Counted from the first letter of the stretch, positions 27,033 through 36,638 are shown. The stretch is DNA of 64,000 nucleotides from Palsa-504 sp963742795 (GCA_963742795.1 CAVUNL010000017.1:1-64000); one strand, 5' to 3'. Notes: generated by a model not told the origin, from the sequence alone. Made by a program: numbers and translations.

Positions 27033-28340
27033 ATGATCGAGCGGTACACACTGCCGGAGATGGGGCGGGTCTGGAGCGAGGCCCGCAAGTACGAGCTGTG
27101 GGGGCGGGTCGAGCTGCTCGTCCTGGAGGCGCACGCCCAGGCCGGCACGGTGCCGGCCGGCAGCGTGGAGGCGGTCCGTTCGGCCAAAATTCCCACCCCT
27201 GAGTCGGTCGCCGCGGTAGAGGCGGTCACCGATCACGACGTCATCGCCTTCCTGACCGCGTGGGCGGACAACACCGAGCCGCGGGCGGCCGCGGCCTGGG
27301 TGCACTACGGGATGACCTCCTCGGACCTGCTCGACACCGCGCTGGCGGTCCAGCTGACCGAGGCGTCGGACCTGCTCATCGCCAAGGCCACCCGCCTGGT
27401 CGCGGTGCTGCGCGATCACGCGCTGGCGCACCGGGACACGCTGCGGCCAGGGCGGACGCACGGGGTGCACGCCGAGCCGGACTCCTGGGGGCACCGGGTG
27501 GCCGACTTCGCGTTCGCGATGGCGCGCAGCCGGGACCGGCTGGTCCGGGCGCGCGAGGCGGTCGCAGTGGGCACGCTGTCCGGGCCGGTGGGCAGCTACT
27601 CCAACATCGACCCGGCCATCGAATCCGAGGTCATGAAGGCCCTCGGGCTGCGGCCCGCGGAGGTGGCCACGCAGGTCGTGATGCGGGACGGGATGGCCGA
27701 GTGGGTCGGGGCGGTGGCGCTGGCCGCCACCGTGTGCGAGGCGGTCGCGCTGGAGGTCAGGCACGGGCAGCGGACCGAGGTGCGGGAGCTGGCCGAGCCG
27801 TTCCGTTCGGGGCAGAAGGGCTCTTCGGCCATGCCGCACAAGAAGAACCCGGTTCGCGCCGAGCGGATCGCGGGGCTGGCCCGGATCGTGCGCGGCTACG
27901 TGACCCCGGTGACCGAGGGCATCCCGCTGTGGCACGAGCGGGACATCTCGCACTCCAGCGTGGAGCGGATCGCGCTGCCCGACGCGTCCATTGCTACTGA
28001 CTACGTGCTGCAGCTGACCACCGGGCTGATCGAGGGGCTGACCGTGGACGCGGACCGGATGCGGGCCAACCTGGACCTGACCGGCGGCCTGCTCTACTCC
28101 TCCGGGGTGCTATTGGCCCTGGTCAGCGCGGGGATGAGCCGTGAAGACGCATACGCCGTCGTGCAGGCCGCGGCGATGGACACCTGGGAGCACGGGACGC
28201 CGTTCCGCGACACGCTGCGCAAGCAGGCCGCCGTCCGCGGCCTGTCCCTGCCAGAAGCGGACATTGACGACGCGTTCCGGCCAGAACGGTACACGGCGCG
28301 GCTAGATCCGATCTTCGGGCGACTGGCCGGGCTAAGCTAG
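27033..28340 (+). CDS. purB: Adenylosuccinate lyase
   Basis: A 435-residue enzyme of the fumarase/aspartase superfamily. It releases fumarate from adenylosuccinate and from SAICAR, so it works in both halves of the purine pathway. The superfamily signature GQKGSSAMPHKKNPVRAE is present, as are YGMTSSDLLDTALAVQL and PGRTHGVHAEPDSWGHRV with the catalytic His. Start MIERYTLPEMGRVWSEARKY is typical. The gene is followed after 5 bp by the murA-like gene, which may share its transcript. Confidence 0.97.
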   Translation: MIERYTLPEMGRVWSEARKYELWGRVELLVLEAHAQAGTVPAGSVEAVRSAKIPTPESVAAVEAVTDHDVIAFLTAWADNTEPRAAAAWVHYGMTSSDLLDTALAVQLTEASDLLIAKATRLVAVLRDHALAHRDTLRPGRTHGVHAEPDSWGHRVADFAFAMARSRDRLVRAREAVAVGTLSGPVGSYSNIDPAIESEVMKALGLRPAEVATQVVMRDGMAEWVGAVALAATVCEAVALEVRHGQRTEVRELAEPFRSGQKGSSAMPHKKNPVRAERIAGLARIVRGYVTPVTEGIPLWHERDISHSSVERIALPDASIATDYVLQLTTGLIEGLTVDADRMRANLDLTGGLLYSSGVLLALVSAGMSREDAYAVVQAAAMDTWEHGTPFRDTLRKQAAVRGLSLPEADIDDAFRPERYTARLDPIFGRLAGLS

Positions 28341-28345
28341 CGCCC

Positions 28346-29629
28346 ATGACTTCCGGACCCGAGACGAGTTACCGCGTGCGCGGCGGCGGACCGCTGCACG
28401 GCACCGTCTTCATCCAGGGCGCGAAGAACGCCGCGCTGAAGATGATCGCCGCGTCGCTGCTGACCGCGAACGGCCGCACCGTGCTGCGCAACGTGCCGCC
28501 CATCGAAGACGTCCGCCGTGCCGTCGAGCTGGCACAGGCCGTGGGGGCGCTGGTCGAGTTCCACGAGGTCGAGAGAACGCTGGTGGTCGACGCGTCGAAC
28601 CTGACCAGCCCGGTGCTGCCGGCCGAGATCGCGCGGCGGTTCCGCAGCTCGGTGCTGTTCGTGCCGGCCCTGCTGCACCGGTTCGGCGAGGCGGTCATCG
28701 AGGGCGTCGGCGGCTGTAACCTGGGCAGCCGGAACCTGGACTTCCACTACCGGGGCTTCGCCCGGCTCGGCGCGGTGGTCGACGAGGGCGAGACCGTCAT
28801 CCACATCAAGGCGGGCAACCTGCAGGGCGCGCACCTGTACCTGGACACGCCGTCGCACACCGGGACCGAGAACCTGATCATGGCGGCGTCGCTGGCCCCC
28901 GGGCGGACCGTCATCGACAACACCGCGCAAGAGCCCGAGGTGCTCGATGTCATCGCGTTCCTGACCAAGATGGGCGCGCGGATCAAGGGCGGCGGCACCG
29001 GCTTCATCACCGTCGACGGCGTGGACGAGCTCACCGCGGTGGAGCACACGGTGATGGCCGACCGGATCGACGCCGGGGTGTTCGCCATGGCGGCGGCCAT
29101 CACCGGCGGCGAGCTGAACCTGGTCGGCGCCTCGCTCGAGCACTTCGGCGTGGTGCGCTGGAAGCTGGAGCAGATGGGCGTGGAGTTCTCCACCCACGGG
29201 GCGGTGCTGACCGTGCGGATGGACCGGCCGCCGCGCCCGATAAACGTGATCACCAGCCCCTACCCGGGCTTCGCCACCGACCTGCAGTCGCCGATCATGG
29301 CCCTGGCCTGCCTGGCCGAGGGCGCCTCGTACATCCGCGAGACGATCTTCGACGGGCGGTACACGCTGGTCGGCGAGCTGAACAAGATGGGCGCGCGGAT
29401 CGAGTTCGACGGCACCCGGGTCGTGGTGCACGGGCCGTCGGCGTTCACGGGGGCCCCGGTGGTGGCGCACGACCTGCGCACCGGGATCGCGCTGGTGCTG
29501 GCGGGCCTGGCCGCGTCCGGCGAGACCGTGGTCACGCCGGCGTACCCGATCGACCGCGGGCACGCGGCGATCGCGCAGCGGTTCAATGCGCTCGGCGCGG
29601 ATATTACGGCGGAGGCCGCGGAGGGCTAG
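28346..29629 (+). CDS. murA: UDP-GlcNAc 1-carboxyvinyltransferase (MurA homologue)
   Basis: A 427-residue member of the EPSP-synthase fold that transfers enolpyruvate from PEP to UDP-GlcNAc, the first committed step of peptidoglycan synthesis. The substrate-binding Lys and Asn of GAKNAALK (Lys27, Asn28) and the loop GGCNLGSRNLDFH with catalytic Cys124 are present. Cys at this site is the residue alkylated by fosfomycin; mycobacterial MurA has Asp instead. The sequence around the loop differs from the most common GGCxIGARPVDLH form, so it could be a second, divergent MurA paralogue. It starts 5 bp after purB. Confidence 0.9.
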   Translation: MTSGPETSYRVRGGGPLHGTVFIQGAKNAALKMIAASLLTANGRTVLRNVPPIEDVRRAVELAQAVGALVEFHEVERTLVVDASNLTSPVLPAEIARRFRSSVLFVPALLHRFGEAVIEGVGGCNLGSRNLDFHYRGFARLGAVVDEGETVIHIKAGNLQGAHLYLDTPSHTGTENLIMAASLAPGRTVIDNTAQEPEVLDVIAFLTKMGARIKGGGTGFITVDGVDELTAVEHTVMADRIDAGVFAMAAAITGGELNLVGASLEHFGVVRWKLEQMGVEFSTHGAVLTVRMDRPPRPINVITSPYPGFATDLQSPIMALACLAEGASYIRETIFDGRYTLVGELNKMGARIEFDGTRVVVHGPSAFTGAPVVAHDLRTGIALVLAGLAASGETVVTPAYPIDRGHAAIAQRFNALGADITAEAAEG

Positions 29630-29655
29630 GCGCTTGCCTTTAGTCGCGGGCGGGC

Positions 29656-30729
29656 TCAGTTACGGTGCGGGAAGGCGCGCGCGGCGGCTAGGAGCGCGTC
29701 GTTGGCTTCGGGGTCGCCGATGCTGATCCGGGCGCCCTCGGCGGCGAACGGGCGGACCGCGATGCCGACCTCCGCGCAGGCGGCAGCGAAGGCCGGGGTG
29801 TGCTCGCCGAGCCGGAGCCAGACGAAGTTGGCCTCGGTGGGGGGGACGGTCCAGCCGTCGGCGATCAGCGCCTCGCGGACCCGGGTCCGCTCCTTGACCG
29901 TGAACTCGACGCGTTCGAGCAGCTCGGCCTCGGCGGCCAGGGAGGCGATGGCCGCGGCCTGGGCGAGCCGGTTGACCGTGAACGGCAGCATGGTGGCCCG
30001 GACCGCGGCCGCGACCGGCTCGTGCGCGATCATGAACCCGGTGCGCAGCCCGGCCAGGCCGTAGGCCTTGGAGAAGGTGCGCAGGACGGCGACGTTCGGC
30101 CGGCCGCGGTACACGGTCACGCCGTCGGGCACCGTCTCGTCCCGGATGTACTCGTGGTAGGCCTCGTCGAGCACGACCAGGCAGTCGGCGGGCACCAGGT
30201 CGAGGAAGTCCTCGAGCTCCGGGCCGCGCACCACGGTGCCGGTCGGGTTGTTCGGGTTGCAGACGAAGATCAGCCGGGTGCGCGGGGTGATCGCGTCGGC
30301 CATCGCGGCCAGGTCGTGCGTTTCTTGCTTGAGGGGGACGCGGATCGACTCGGCAGCCGCCAGGTCGGCCAGGGTCGGGTACGCCTCGAACGAGCGCCAC
30401 GCGTACATCACCTCGGCGCCGGGCTCACCGATCGCCTCAAGGAGCTGCTGCGTGACGCCAACCGACCCGCACCCGACCGCGACGTGCCGCGCGGGGACGC
30501 TGAACCGTTCCCCGATCGCTTCCCGCAGGGCCACCGCGCCGTTGTCCGGATAGCGGTTGACCGACCGCGCCTCCTCGGCGATCACCTCGATCACCGAGGG
30601 GAGCGGCGCGTACGGGGACTCATTGGACGAGAGCTTGTGCTCCTGGCCCGCCGAGCTGACCGGGGTCCGGCCCGGCTGGTAAGCGGGGAAGCCGTCAAGC
30701 ACCGAACGGAAACGTGGCGCGTCAGTCAT
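29656..30729 (-). CDS. HisC-type aminotransferase (histidinol-phosphate or aromatic amino acid)
   Basis: A 357-residue PLP-dependent class I/II aminotransferase. The PLP lysine lies in RTFSKAYGLAGLRTGF, the ring-binding Asp/Tyr in VLDEAYHEYI, and FVCNPNNPTGTVV and the Arg of RPFAAEGARISIGDPEAND are present. The start MTDAPRFRSVLDGFPAYQPG fits the short actinobacterial group (HisC2/Pat), which in several species acts on aromatic keto acids rather than histidinol phosphate. No other his gene lies nearby, so I prefer phenylalanine/tyrosine aminotransferase but cannot decide. It converges on murA. Confidence 0.88.
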   Translation of the reverse strand: MTDAPRFRSVLDGFPAYQPGRTPVSSAGQEHKLSSNESPYAPLPSVIEVIAEEARSVNRYPDNGAVALREAIGERFSVPARHVAVGCGSVGVTQQLLEAIGEPGAEVMYAWRSFEAYPTLADLAAAESIRVPLKQETHDLAAMADAITPRTRLIFVCNPNNPTGTVVRGPELEDFLDLVPADCLVVLDEAYHEYIRDETVPDGVTVYRGRPNVAVLRTFSKAYGLAGLRTGFMIAHEPVAAAVRATMLPFTVNRLAQAAAIASLAAEAELLERVEFTVKERTRVREALIADGWTVPPTEANFVWLRLGEHTPAFAAACAEVGIAVRPFAAEGARISIGDPEANDALLAAARAFPHRN

Positions 30730-30829
30730 GCCACCAGTCTGGCACTACCTGGCGGGTCCGGGTTACGGCTGCCGGGCCGTCGCGACGTGCGCGTAGGCCT
30801 CCTGGGCCAGGGTAAACGAGTCGGGGTTG

Positions 30830-32491
30830 TCAGCCGCCGCCAAGCCTAACGGCCTTCACGATCAGCAGCAGGACCGAGATCACCAGGTAGCCGCGCAGCG
30901 TCAGCAGGGCGACCTTCCGTCCGGTGGACCACTCGGCCGGCTTGAGCAGCGCGATCGGGGGCATACGCCACTTCAGCCGCTCGGCCTCGGACATCGTCGC
31001 CCGCGGGTGCGGTTGCGGCGGGGGCCGGTGGTTCCTGGTCAGCCAGAACCACGCCCCGGCCAGGGCGGCCACCGCCACCAGCCCGATGGCGATCCAGATG
31101 GCGACCTTCAAGGCGTCGAGGTTGGAGAACAGCGTGGTGACGACCAGCGTGGCGGACAGCACGAGCAGCACGCCGATGATGAAGGTGGCCAGGACGTTCA
31201 GCCAGCGCGGGTTCATCCACGGGCCGAGTACCTCGGGATCGTTGCACAGGAGCAGCAGGAACACGGCCGCGCTGGGCAGCAGGATCCCGGCCAGGGCCTG
31301 CACCGCCTCGGTGAGCAGCCCGAGCGGGGTGCCGGGGATGAGCACGATGGTCGCCGACGCCACGATCATCCCGGCGTAGGTGGCGTAGAACGGCTTGGCC
31401 TCCCTGAACTTGCGGTGCAGTGAGTGCTTGATGCCGAACACGTCGCCGAACGCGTAGCTGGTGGACAGGGTGACCGCGGAGGCGCCGATGATGGACGCGT
31501 CCAGCAGCACGATGGAGAAGGCCGCGCCGTACCACGCGCCGTGCGTCTCGAGCGCGTGGGCTACCCCGAGTGCGTTGGTGAAGTGACCGACCAGGTTGGT
31601 GCCCCGCACCGCGAAGACGGCGGTGATCATGATCGCGGAAGCCCCGATGACCACGACGAACGCGCCCAGCGTGGTATCGGCCCGCTCGTAACCGATGAAC
31701 CGCGGCGTGATCCGCTTGTCGATGATGTTGGACTGCTGGAAGAACAGCTGCCAGGGCGCGACGGTGGTGCCGACGATCGCGATGATCAGCAGCACCGCGG
31801 TGGAGGTGACCCCGCCTTGGACGCCGGGGACAACGAAGTGGTAGCCGATCTCCCCCCAGCTGGGGTCGGACGTGAACGCGAGCGGGAACAGGATCAGGCT
31901 GACCGCGATGAAGGCGAACAGCGACCGCTCCCAGCGGGCGAAGCTGCCGCTCGCGGTGATCGCGATCAGCACGATCCCGGCGATCGGCACCGAGATGTAC
32001 GGGCTGACGTGGAAATACTGCAGCGCGAGCGAGACGCCGATGAACTCGGTGACGATGGTCAGGAAGTTGAGGATGAACAGGTCGCCGACGCTGAACCAGC
32101 CCCAGAACCGGCCGAACCGCTCGTTGATGAGCCGGGCGTGCCCGACGCCGGTGACCGCGCCGAGCCGGACCACCATCTCCTGGTTGACGATCAGCACCGG
32201 GATCAGCAGCAGCAGGGTCCACAGCAGGGTGTACCCGTAGTTCTGCCCGGCCTGCGCGTAGGTGGACACGCCGCCGGCGTCGTTGTCGCCGACCATCACG
32301 ATCAGCCCGGGGCCCACGATGGCCAGGAACGTGATCAGCTTGCGCTTGAGCCCGCGGCGCTCCTGATCCTCATCGCTCAGCCGGATCCGGCCGAGCGCGC
32401 CCTCGATATCCCCCAGGTGGGCGTCGTCGAGCACCGCGCTCGGCCGGCTGAGCTGCGGCGGAGTCTTCGGCGGAGCGTTCGGCGGGGGCAC
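30830..32491 (-). CDS. NRAMP-related transporter, probable Mg2+ type (NRMT)
   Basis: A 553-residue membrane protein with 11-12 helices of the NRAMP fold. Classical Mn/Fe transporters have DPGN in helix 1 and a Met-Pro-His in helix 6. Here helix 1 reads GDNDAGGVSTYAQAG (Asp71, then Ala-Gly-Gly) and helix 6 reads VGTTVAPWQLFFQQ, with Ala245 in place of the metal-binding Met. Loss of this Met is known for NRAMP-related magnesium transporters, so Mg2+ uptake is likely. The MgtE-domain gene directly upstream supports this. A GTG at 32595, overlapping that gene's stop, may be the real start; a frame slip in the Pro/Gly-rich stretch 32,510-32,540 would then separate it from this frame. Confidence 0.85.
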   Translation of the reverse strand: MPPPNAPPKTPPQLSRPSAVLDDAHLGDIEGALGRIRLSDEDQERRGLKRKLITFLAIVGPGLIVMVGDNDAGGVSTYAQAGQNYGYTLLWTLLLLIPVLIVNQEMVVRLGAVTGVGHARLINERFGRFWGWFSVGDLFILNFLTIVTEFIGVSLALQYFHVSPYISVPIAGIVLIAITASGSFARWERSLFAFIAVSLILFPLAFTSDPSWGEIGYHFVVPGVQGGVTSTAVLLIIAIVGTTVAPWQLFFQQSNIIDKRITPRFIGYERADTTLGAFVVVIGASAIMITAVFAVRGTNLVGHFTNALGVAHALETHGAWYGAAFSIVLLDASIIGASAVTLSTSYAFGDVFGIKHSLHRKFREAKPFYATYAGMIVASATIVLIPGTPLGLLTEAVQALAGILLPSAAVFLLLLCNDPEVLGPWMNPRWLNVLATFIIGVLLVLSATLVVTTLFSNLDALKVAIWIAIGLVAVAALAGAWFWLTRNHRPPPQPHPRATMSEAERLKWRMPPIALLKPAEWSTGRKVALLTLRGYLVISVLLLIVKAVRLGGG

Positions 32492-32591
32492 CGGTGCTCT
32501 CGGCGGCGGCCTGGTCGGCGGCCGGCCGGCGGCGGCCCGGCCGGCGGCGGCCCGGTCGGCGCGGGCGTGCGGGGGCGCTCGTCGCGGGAGG

Positions 32592-33923
32592 TCACCGGGG
32601 ATCCCCGTAGTGGGCGTCCGGCGGCTCGGCGGCCTCGCGGCGCCGCCAGTCGTCCGGCAGCGCGACCTCGAGGACGTCGTCGACGGTGATCACGCCGAGC
32701 AGCCGGCGCTCGTCGTCCACGACGGGGATGGTGATCAGGTTGTAGTCGGTCATCAGGACGGCCACGTCGGTGATGTCGGTGTCCGTGCCGACCCGGACCG
32801 GATCGGTGTCGGACACGTCGATCAGGGTCGCGCCGGGATCGGACTGGACCAGGGTGACCAGCCGGGCCACGGCGCGCAGCACGCCCTCGTCGTCGACGGC
32901 GTGGACGCTGGTCAGCGCCTCGGGCTGGAGCGAGGCGGACTCGCGCACCCGGGCCAGCGCGTCGGCGACGCTGCTCATGCCGGGCAGCGCGACGAAGTCC
33001 ACCCCCATCAGCCCGCCCGCGCTGGTGGCGTTGAAGCCCATCAGGGTCAGCACCTTGGTCCGCTGGACGGGCGGCAGCAGGTCCAGGATCGGCTGCCGAC
33101 GCTGCTGGGGCAGTTCGGCGATCGCGTCGGCGGCGTCGTCGGCGCGCATCCGGGCCAGTACCTCGGCGATCTCCTCGTTCGTCCGCGCGCCGAGCAGCCG
33201 GGTGGCCAGGTCCTCGTCCAGTTCCTCGAACACGTCCGCCTCGAGCTCGGGGTCCGCGTGCACCCGGCCCAGGATCTCGGTCTCCTCCTCCTTGGAGGCC
33301 TCCTCCAGCAGATCGGCGATCTGGGCCGGCTTCAGCCGGCGGATGCGGGCGAACGGGCCGCGGAGCAGCGCGCTGCCCGCGTGCCCGATGAGCGACTCGA
33401 AGTCGTGCCAGTCGCGGAAGACGCCGGCATCGTCGGAGTCCTCCGGGCCGCGCAGCCCGAACAGCCGCCGCGGGCGACGCCGGGTATCCACTCCGGCCAG
33501 CACCCACTCGTCGCCGTCCTTGGCCAGCTCCAGGTCGGCGGCGCGGACCAGGCGCGCGTTCTGCACGTCGATGAGCCGGTGACCGAGCACGTCGGCCCGG
33601 AGCAGCACCTCGCCGTCCCTGCGCTCGAAGTGCCGCAGGTCAAGCCGCGCGCTCGATAGCCGCAGCGGATCGCCGTCGATAGTGTTCACCTGGTCGAGGG
33701 GTACGAAGATCTGGCGCCCGCCCACGGCGGCCACCAGGCCGGTGACGAGAGGGTAGTCAGCCCCGCGGAGCCGTACGATGACGTCCTCCAGCCGCCCGAT
33801 CGACTCGCCGCTGCGGTCAGAAATCGGCCGCTTGAGCAGCTGTGACAGGCGCAAGGTGACCTTGTTGTCCGCCGCGGCGCCGGACCCGGCGGTGGTCGGG
33901 GGTTCTGGGGTCGGTGTCGTCAT
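32592..33923 (-). CDS. PRC-barrel / MgtE-N / CBS domain protein
   Basis: A 443-residue soluble protein. Residues ~20-150 form PRC-barrel-like beta domains (ISDRSGESIGRLEDVIVRLR), ~190-300 an MgtE N-terminal superhelix (KPAQIADLLEEASKEEETEI, ADAIAELPQQRRQPILDLLP) and ~300-430 a pair of CBS domains (LITIPVVDDERRLLGVITVD). The Mg2+ channel helices of MgtE are absent. In MgtE the N and CBS domains sense cytosolic Mg2+ and gate the pore, so this protein is probably a separate sensor for the adjoining NRAMP-related transporter, which starts at its stop codon. That link is an inference from architecture and coupling. Confidence 0.87.
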   Translation of the reverse strand: MTTPTPEPPTTAGSGAAADNKVTLRLSQLLKRPISDRSGESIGRLEDVIVRLRGADYPLVTGLVAAVGGRQIFVPLDQVNTIDGDPLRLSSARLDLRHFERRDGEVLLRADVLGHRLIDVQNARLVRAADLELAKDGDEWVLAGVDTRRRPRRLFGLRGPEDSDDAGVFRDWHDFESLIGHAGSALLRGPFARIRRLKPAQIADLLEEASKEEETEILGRVHADPELEADVFEELDEDLATRLLGARTNEEIAEVLARMRADDAADAIAELPQQRRQPILDLLPPVQRTKVLTLMGFNATSAGGLMGVDFVALPGMSSVADALARVRESASLQPEALTSVHAVDDEGVLRAVARLVTLVQSDPGATLIDVSDTDPVRVGTDTDITDVAVLMTDYNLITIPVVDDERRLLGVITVDDVLEVALPDDWRRREAAEPPDAHYGDPR

Positions 33924-34083
33924 GGGAAGCCTCTTCTTGTCCGGACGGTAACGCCTTCCTCAGCGAGCCTGTCATTATCGCCGTACCGCCCGCATCACCG
34001 TCCAGCCCGCCTCAAGCATGATCCACGCGGGTGAACTCGCGGTAAACGGGTAGTCCTTCCCACGCTGGCCACGATGACTCCGG

Positions 34084-34122
34084 CACCCGGCACGCCGCCG
34101 CAGGTTACGCGCATGCCGGGTG
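34084..34122 (+). other. Hairpin in the leader of the first KimA-like gene
   Basis: CACCCGGCA at 34084-34092 pairs perfectly with TGCCGGGTG at 34114-34122 around a 21-nt loop. It lies 60 bp before the permease start, in the 258-bp gap between divergent genes. It could be a leader structure or an operator. I could not match it to a known riboswitch. Confidence 0.4.
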
Positions 34123-34181
34123 TGGTGGTATGAAGTCTCTGGCGCCCAAAAAGGGATCTTGACTGAGGAAAGGCGCAGATA

Positions 34182-36638
34182 GTGGCCACGCGCAAGGCAG
34201 CAGCCCTCCTGGAACGGAGCGGCGGCTTGCCCGATACGTTCTGGTACTCGACCAAGCGCCGACTGCTCGGGCCGCCGCTGGTCAACCAGGACCTCGGCGA
34301 GCAGCGGCTGTCCAAGCCGCTCGCGCTCGGCGTGCTGTCCCCGGACGGGATCTCCTCCTCGGCCTACGGCACCGAGGAGATCCTCATCGTGCTGGTGCCC
34401 GCGATGGGCGTGGCCGCCTTCAGCCTGATCCTGCCCATGACGCTGGTCATCTTGTTTGTCATGGTGCTCGTGCTGCTGTCCTACCGCGAGATCGTGATGG
34501 TCTACATCAGGCCGGGCGGATCGTACGTGGTGGCGCGCGAGAACTTCGGCCCGCGCATCGCTCAGGTGTGTGCGGTCGCGCTGCTCATCGACTACGTGGT
34601 GACCGTGGCGGTCCAGATCGCGGCGGGTACGGCCGCTGTGGCCTCCGCGTTCCCGTCGATCGGCCCCTACAAACTCGAGATCTGCGTCGGCGTGGTCCTG
34701 CTCATGTGCTTCGGGAACCTGCGGGGTCTCAAGGAGGCGGGCCGGTCCTTTGCGATACCGACCTACCTGTTCTCGGGCGCGGTCATCTTGATGATCATCG
34801 TCGGGCTGATCCGCGAGGTGATGGGGAACCTGCCGCGCGTCGACCCGGCCACGCTGCACGGCGCCTACGGTCTCGGCTCCGGCTCGGCTGGGCTGATCAC
34901 GGGCGTGATGATCTTCACCCTGCTCCGCGCGTTCGCCAACGGCGGCGCGTCGCTGACCGGTATCGAGGCGGTCTCGGACGCCGTGGGCGCGTTCCGGCCG
35001 CCCGAGGGGCGGAACGCGCGCCAGGTGCTCATGGCCGAGGGTGCGATCCTCGGCACCCTGGTGGCGGGCATCTCCTGGCTGGCGCACGCCACGCACGCCA
35101 CGCCGTACAAGCTTGGCTATCCGACCGTGCTGGCCCAGGAGGCCAAGCTCGTCTTCGGGTCTACCTTCGTGGGGCAGGCTCTTTTCTATCTGGTCCAGGG
35201 TGCGACCATGCTCATCCTGTACACCGGCGGCAACACCAGCTTCAACGGCTTCCCGTTCCTGACCAGTTACGTGGCGGGCGACTCGTTCCTGCCGCGGTGG
35301 CTGCTCAAGCGCGGGCACCGGCTCGTGTTCTCCAACGCCATCATCGTGCTGACCATCACGTCCTCGGCGCTGCTGATCATCAAGGACGCGGACGTCAACA
35401 ACCTGGTCCCGCTGTACGCCATCGGCGTGTTTACCGCCTTCTCGATGGCCGGCTTCGGCATGGCGAAGTATCACAGCAGGCACCGGACGCGGGGCTGGCG
35501 GCGCCGGCTGATCATCAACTTCTCGGCTGGCGTGATGACGCTCATCGTGGTGGCCATCTTCGCGGTCGTGAAGTTCACCGAGGGCGCCTGGGTGGTCGTG
35601 GTCCTGTTCGTCGTGCTGGTCCCGGCGCTGATCAGGATCAACCGCGGGTACGCGGCCGAGTCCGAGGTGCTCGAGACGATCAGCGAGCACCAGCCGCCGC
35701 CGCCCCCGCACTACAGCCGGCGCACCGTGTTCGTGTTCGTGGACAGCTTCGACCTGGCCACCCTGGCCGCGCTGCGCTACGCGCGGAGCCTGCGGCCGAC
35801 CACCATGCGGGCGGTGCACTTTGTCATCGACAACGTGCAGGCCGAGAAGCTCCGGGAGAAGTGGACCCGGGCCGACCGCGGCGTGCCGCTTGACTTCATC
35901 GACGTCTCGGACCGCAGGCTGACCCGGGCCGCGGCCGAACTGGTCGAGCGGGAAGCCGCCGAGCCCGACACGCACGTGACCGTGGTGCTGCCCCGGCGCA
36001 GCTACTCCGCGCTGCTCGGCCGGCTGCTGCACGACCGGACCGCGGACAAGATCGCCGCCGTGGTGAGCCGCATCCCGCGCTCGGCGGCCACCATCGTGCC
36101 CTACGACGTGGAGAGCCGGGTCCGGGTGCTGCATGAACGCCTGGCCGCCAAGGTCGCGGCCACGGACGGGACCGCCGACACGAAGGTCAGGTCCGGGGAG
36201 GCCGACGTGGCCGCGGCGCACGGCGCGGCGGCGGGGCCGCCGGCCGACGTGGCCGGTCCGCAGGCCGCGGGGCCGCAGGCCGCGGGGCCGGCGAAGAACG
36301 GCCAGCGCTCGACGGAGAAGAACGGCTCACCGCAACCCGCCGAGGAGCCGACGACGGCTCCGGGGATCACGCCCATCGGGGCGCTGACCAAGCCGGGGCG
36401 GGCCACCGTGGAGGGCCGGATCAGGGTGGTGGAGATCCGGCCGGTGGAGCGGAACTCCGTGCTGGCCTGCGAGGTCTCCGACGGGACGGGCCAGCTCACG
36501 GCCATGTTCTACGGACGCTCGCACATCCCGGGCATCGTGTGCGGGGCGCGGGTCCGGTTCCGCGGCTCGGTCGGGATCAAGGACGGCCACCCGGTCATGA
36601 CCAACCCGGCCTACGAGCTGCTGTTCCCGGCTCTGTAG
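34182..36638 (+). CDS. KimA-like potassium permease fused to an OB-fold domain (1)
   Basis: An 818-residue protein. Residues ~30-480 form a 12-helix APC-superfamily transporter close to KimA/YdaO, with SSSAYGTEEILIVLVPAMG, LSYREIVMVYIRPGGSYVVA, ANGGASLTGIEAVSDAVGAF and GGNTSFNGFPFLTSYVAGDS. KimA imports K+ with high affinity and is inhibited by c-di-AMP. A cytoplasmic USP-like domain (~500-650) follows, then a disordered linker and a C-terminal OB-fold (VEGRIRVVEIRPVERNSVLA, VRFRGSVGIKDGHPVMTNPA). Known KimA proteins end before the OB-fold. Start is GTG 34182 behind AGGAAAGG. A second copy lies 0.8 kb downstream on the other strand. Confidence 0.88.
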   Translation: MATRKAAALLERSGGLPDTFWYSTKRRLLGPPLVNQDLGEQRLSKPLALGVLSPDGISSSAYGTEEILIVLVPAMGVAAFSLILPMTLVILFVMVLVLLSYREIVMVYIRPGGSYVVARENFGPRIAQVCAVALLIDYVVTVAVQIAAGTAAVASAFPSIGPYKLEICVGVVLLMCFGNLRGLKEAGRSFAIPTYLFSGAVILMIIVGLIREVMGNLPRVDPATLHGAYGLGSGSAGLITGVMIFTLLRAFANGGASLTGIEAVSDAVGAFRPPEGRNARQVLMAEGAILGTLVAGISWLAHATHATPYKLGYPTVLAQEAKLVFGSTFVGQALFYLVQGATMLILYTGGNTSFNGFPFLTSYVAGDSFLPRWLLKRGHRLVFSNAIIVLTITSSALLIIKDADVNNLVPLYAIGVFTAFSMAGFGMAKYHSRHRTRGWRRRLIINFSAGVMTLIVVAIFAVVKFTEGAWVVVVLFVVLVPALIRINRGYAAESEVLETISEHQPPPPPHYSRRTVFVFVDSFDLATLAALRYARSLRPTTMRAVHFVIDNVQAEKLREKWTRADRGVPLDFIDVSDRRLTRAAAELVEREAAEPDTHVTVVLPRRSYSALLGRLLHDRTADKIAAVVSRIPRSAATIVPYDVESRVRVLHERLAAKVAATDGTADTKVRSGEADVAAAHGAAAGPPADVAGPQAAGPQAAGPAKNGQRSTEKNGSPQPAEEPTTAPGITPIGALTKPGRATVEGRIRVVEIRPVERNSVLACEVSDGTGQLTAMFYGRSHIPGIVCGARVRFRGSVGIKDGHPVMTNPAYELLFPAL

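Noticed and set aside
24303..27953. Open frame of 1,216 codons on the minus strand across purA, purD and purB
   Set aside because: It is the mirror of well-conserved genes in very GC-rich DNA. Its translation is rich in Arg, Gly, His and Pro with no family features.
34026..34070. Resemblance of the KimA leader (GCGGGTGAACTCGCGGTAAACGG) to a c-di-AMP riboswitch
   Set aside because: Tempting because ydaO riboswitches control kimA in Bacillus, but the conserved second half and the paired stems of that aptamer could not be found.
33924..34181. Magnesium M-box riboswitch before the MgtE-type gene
   Set aside because: No part of the M-box consensus was found in this gap in either orientation.
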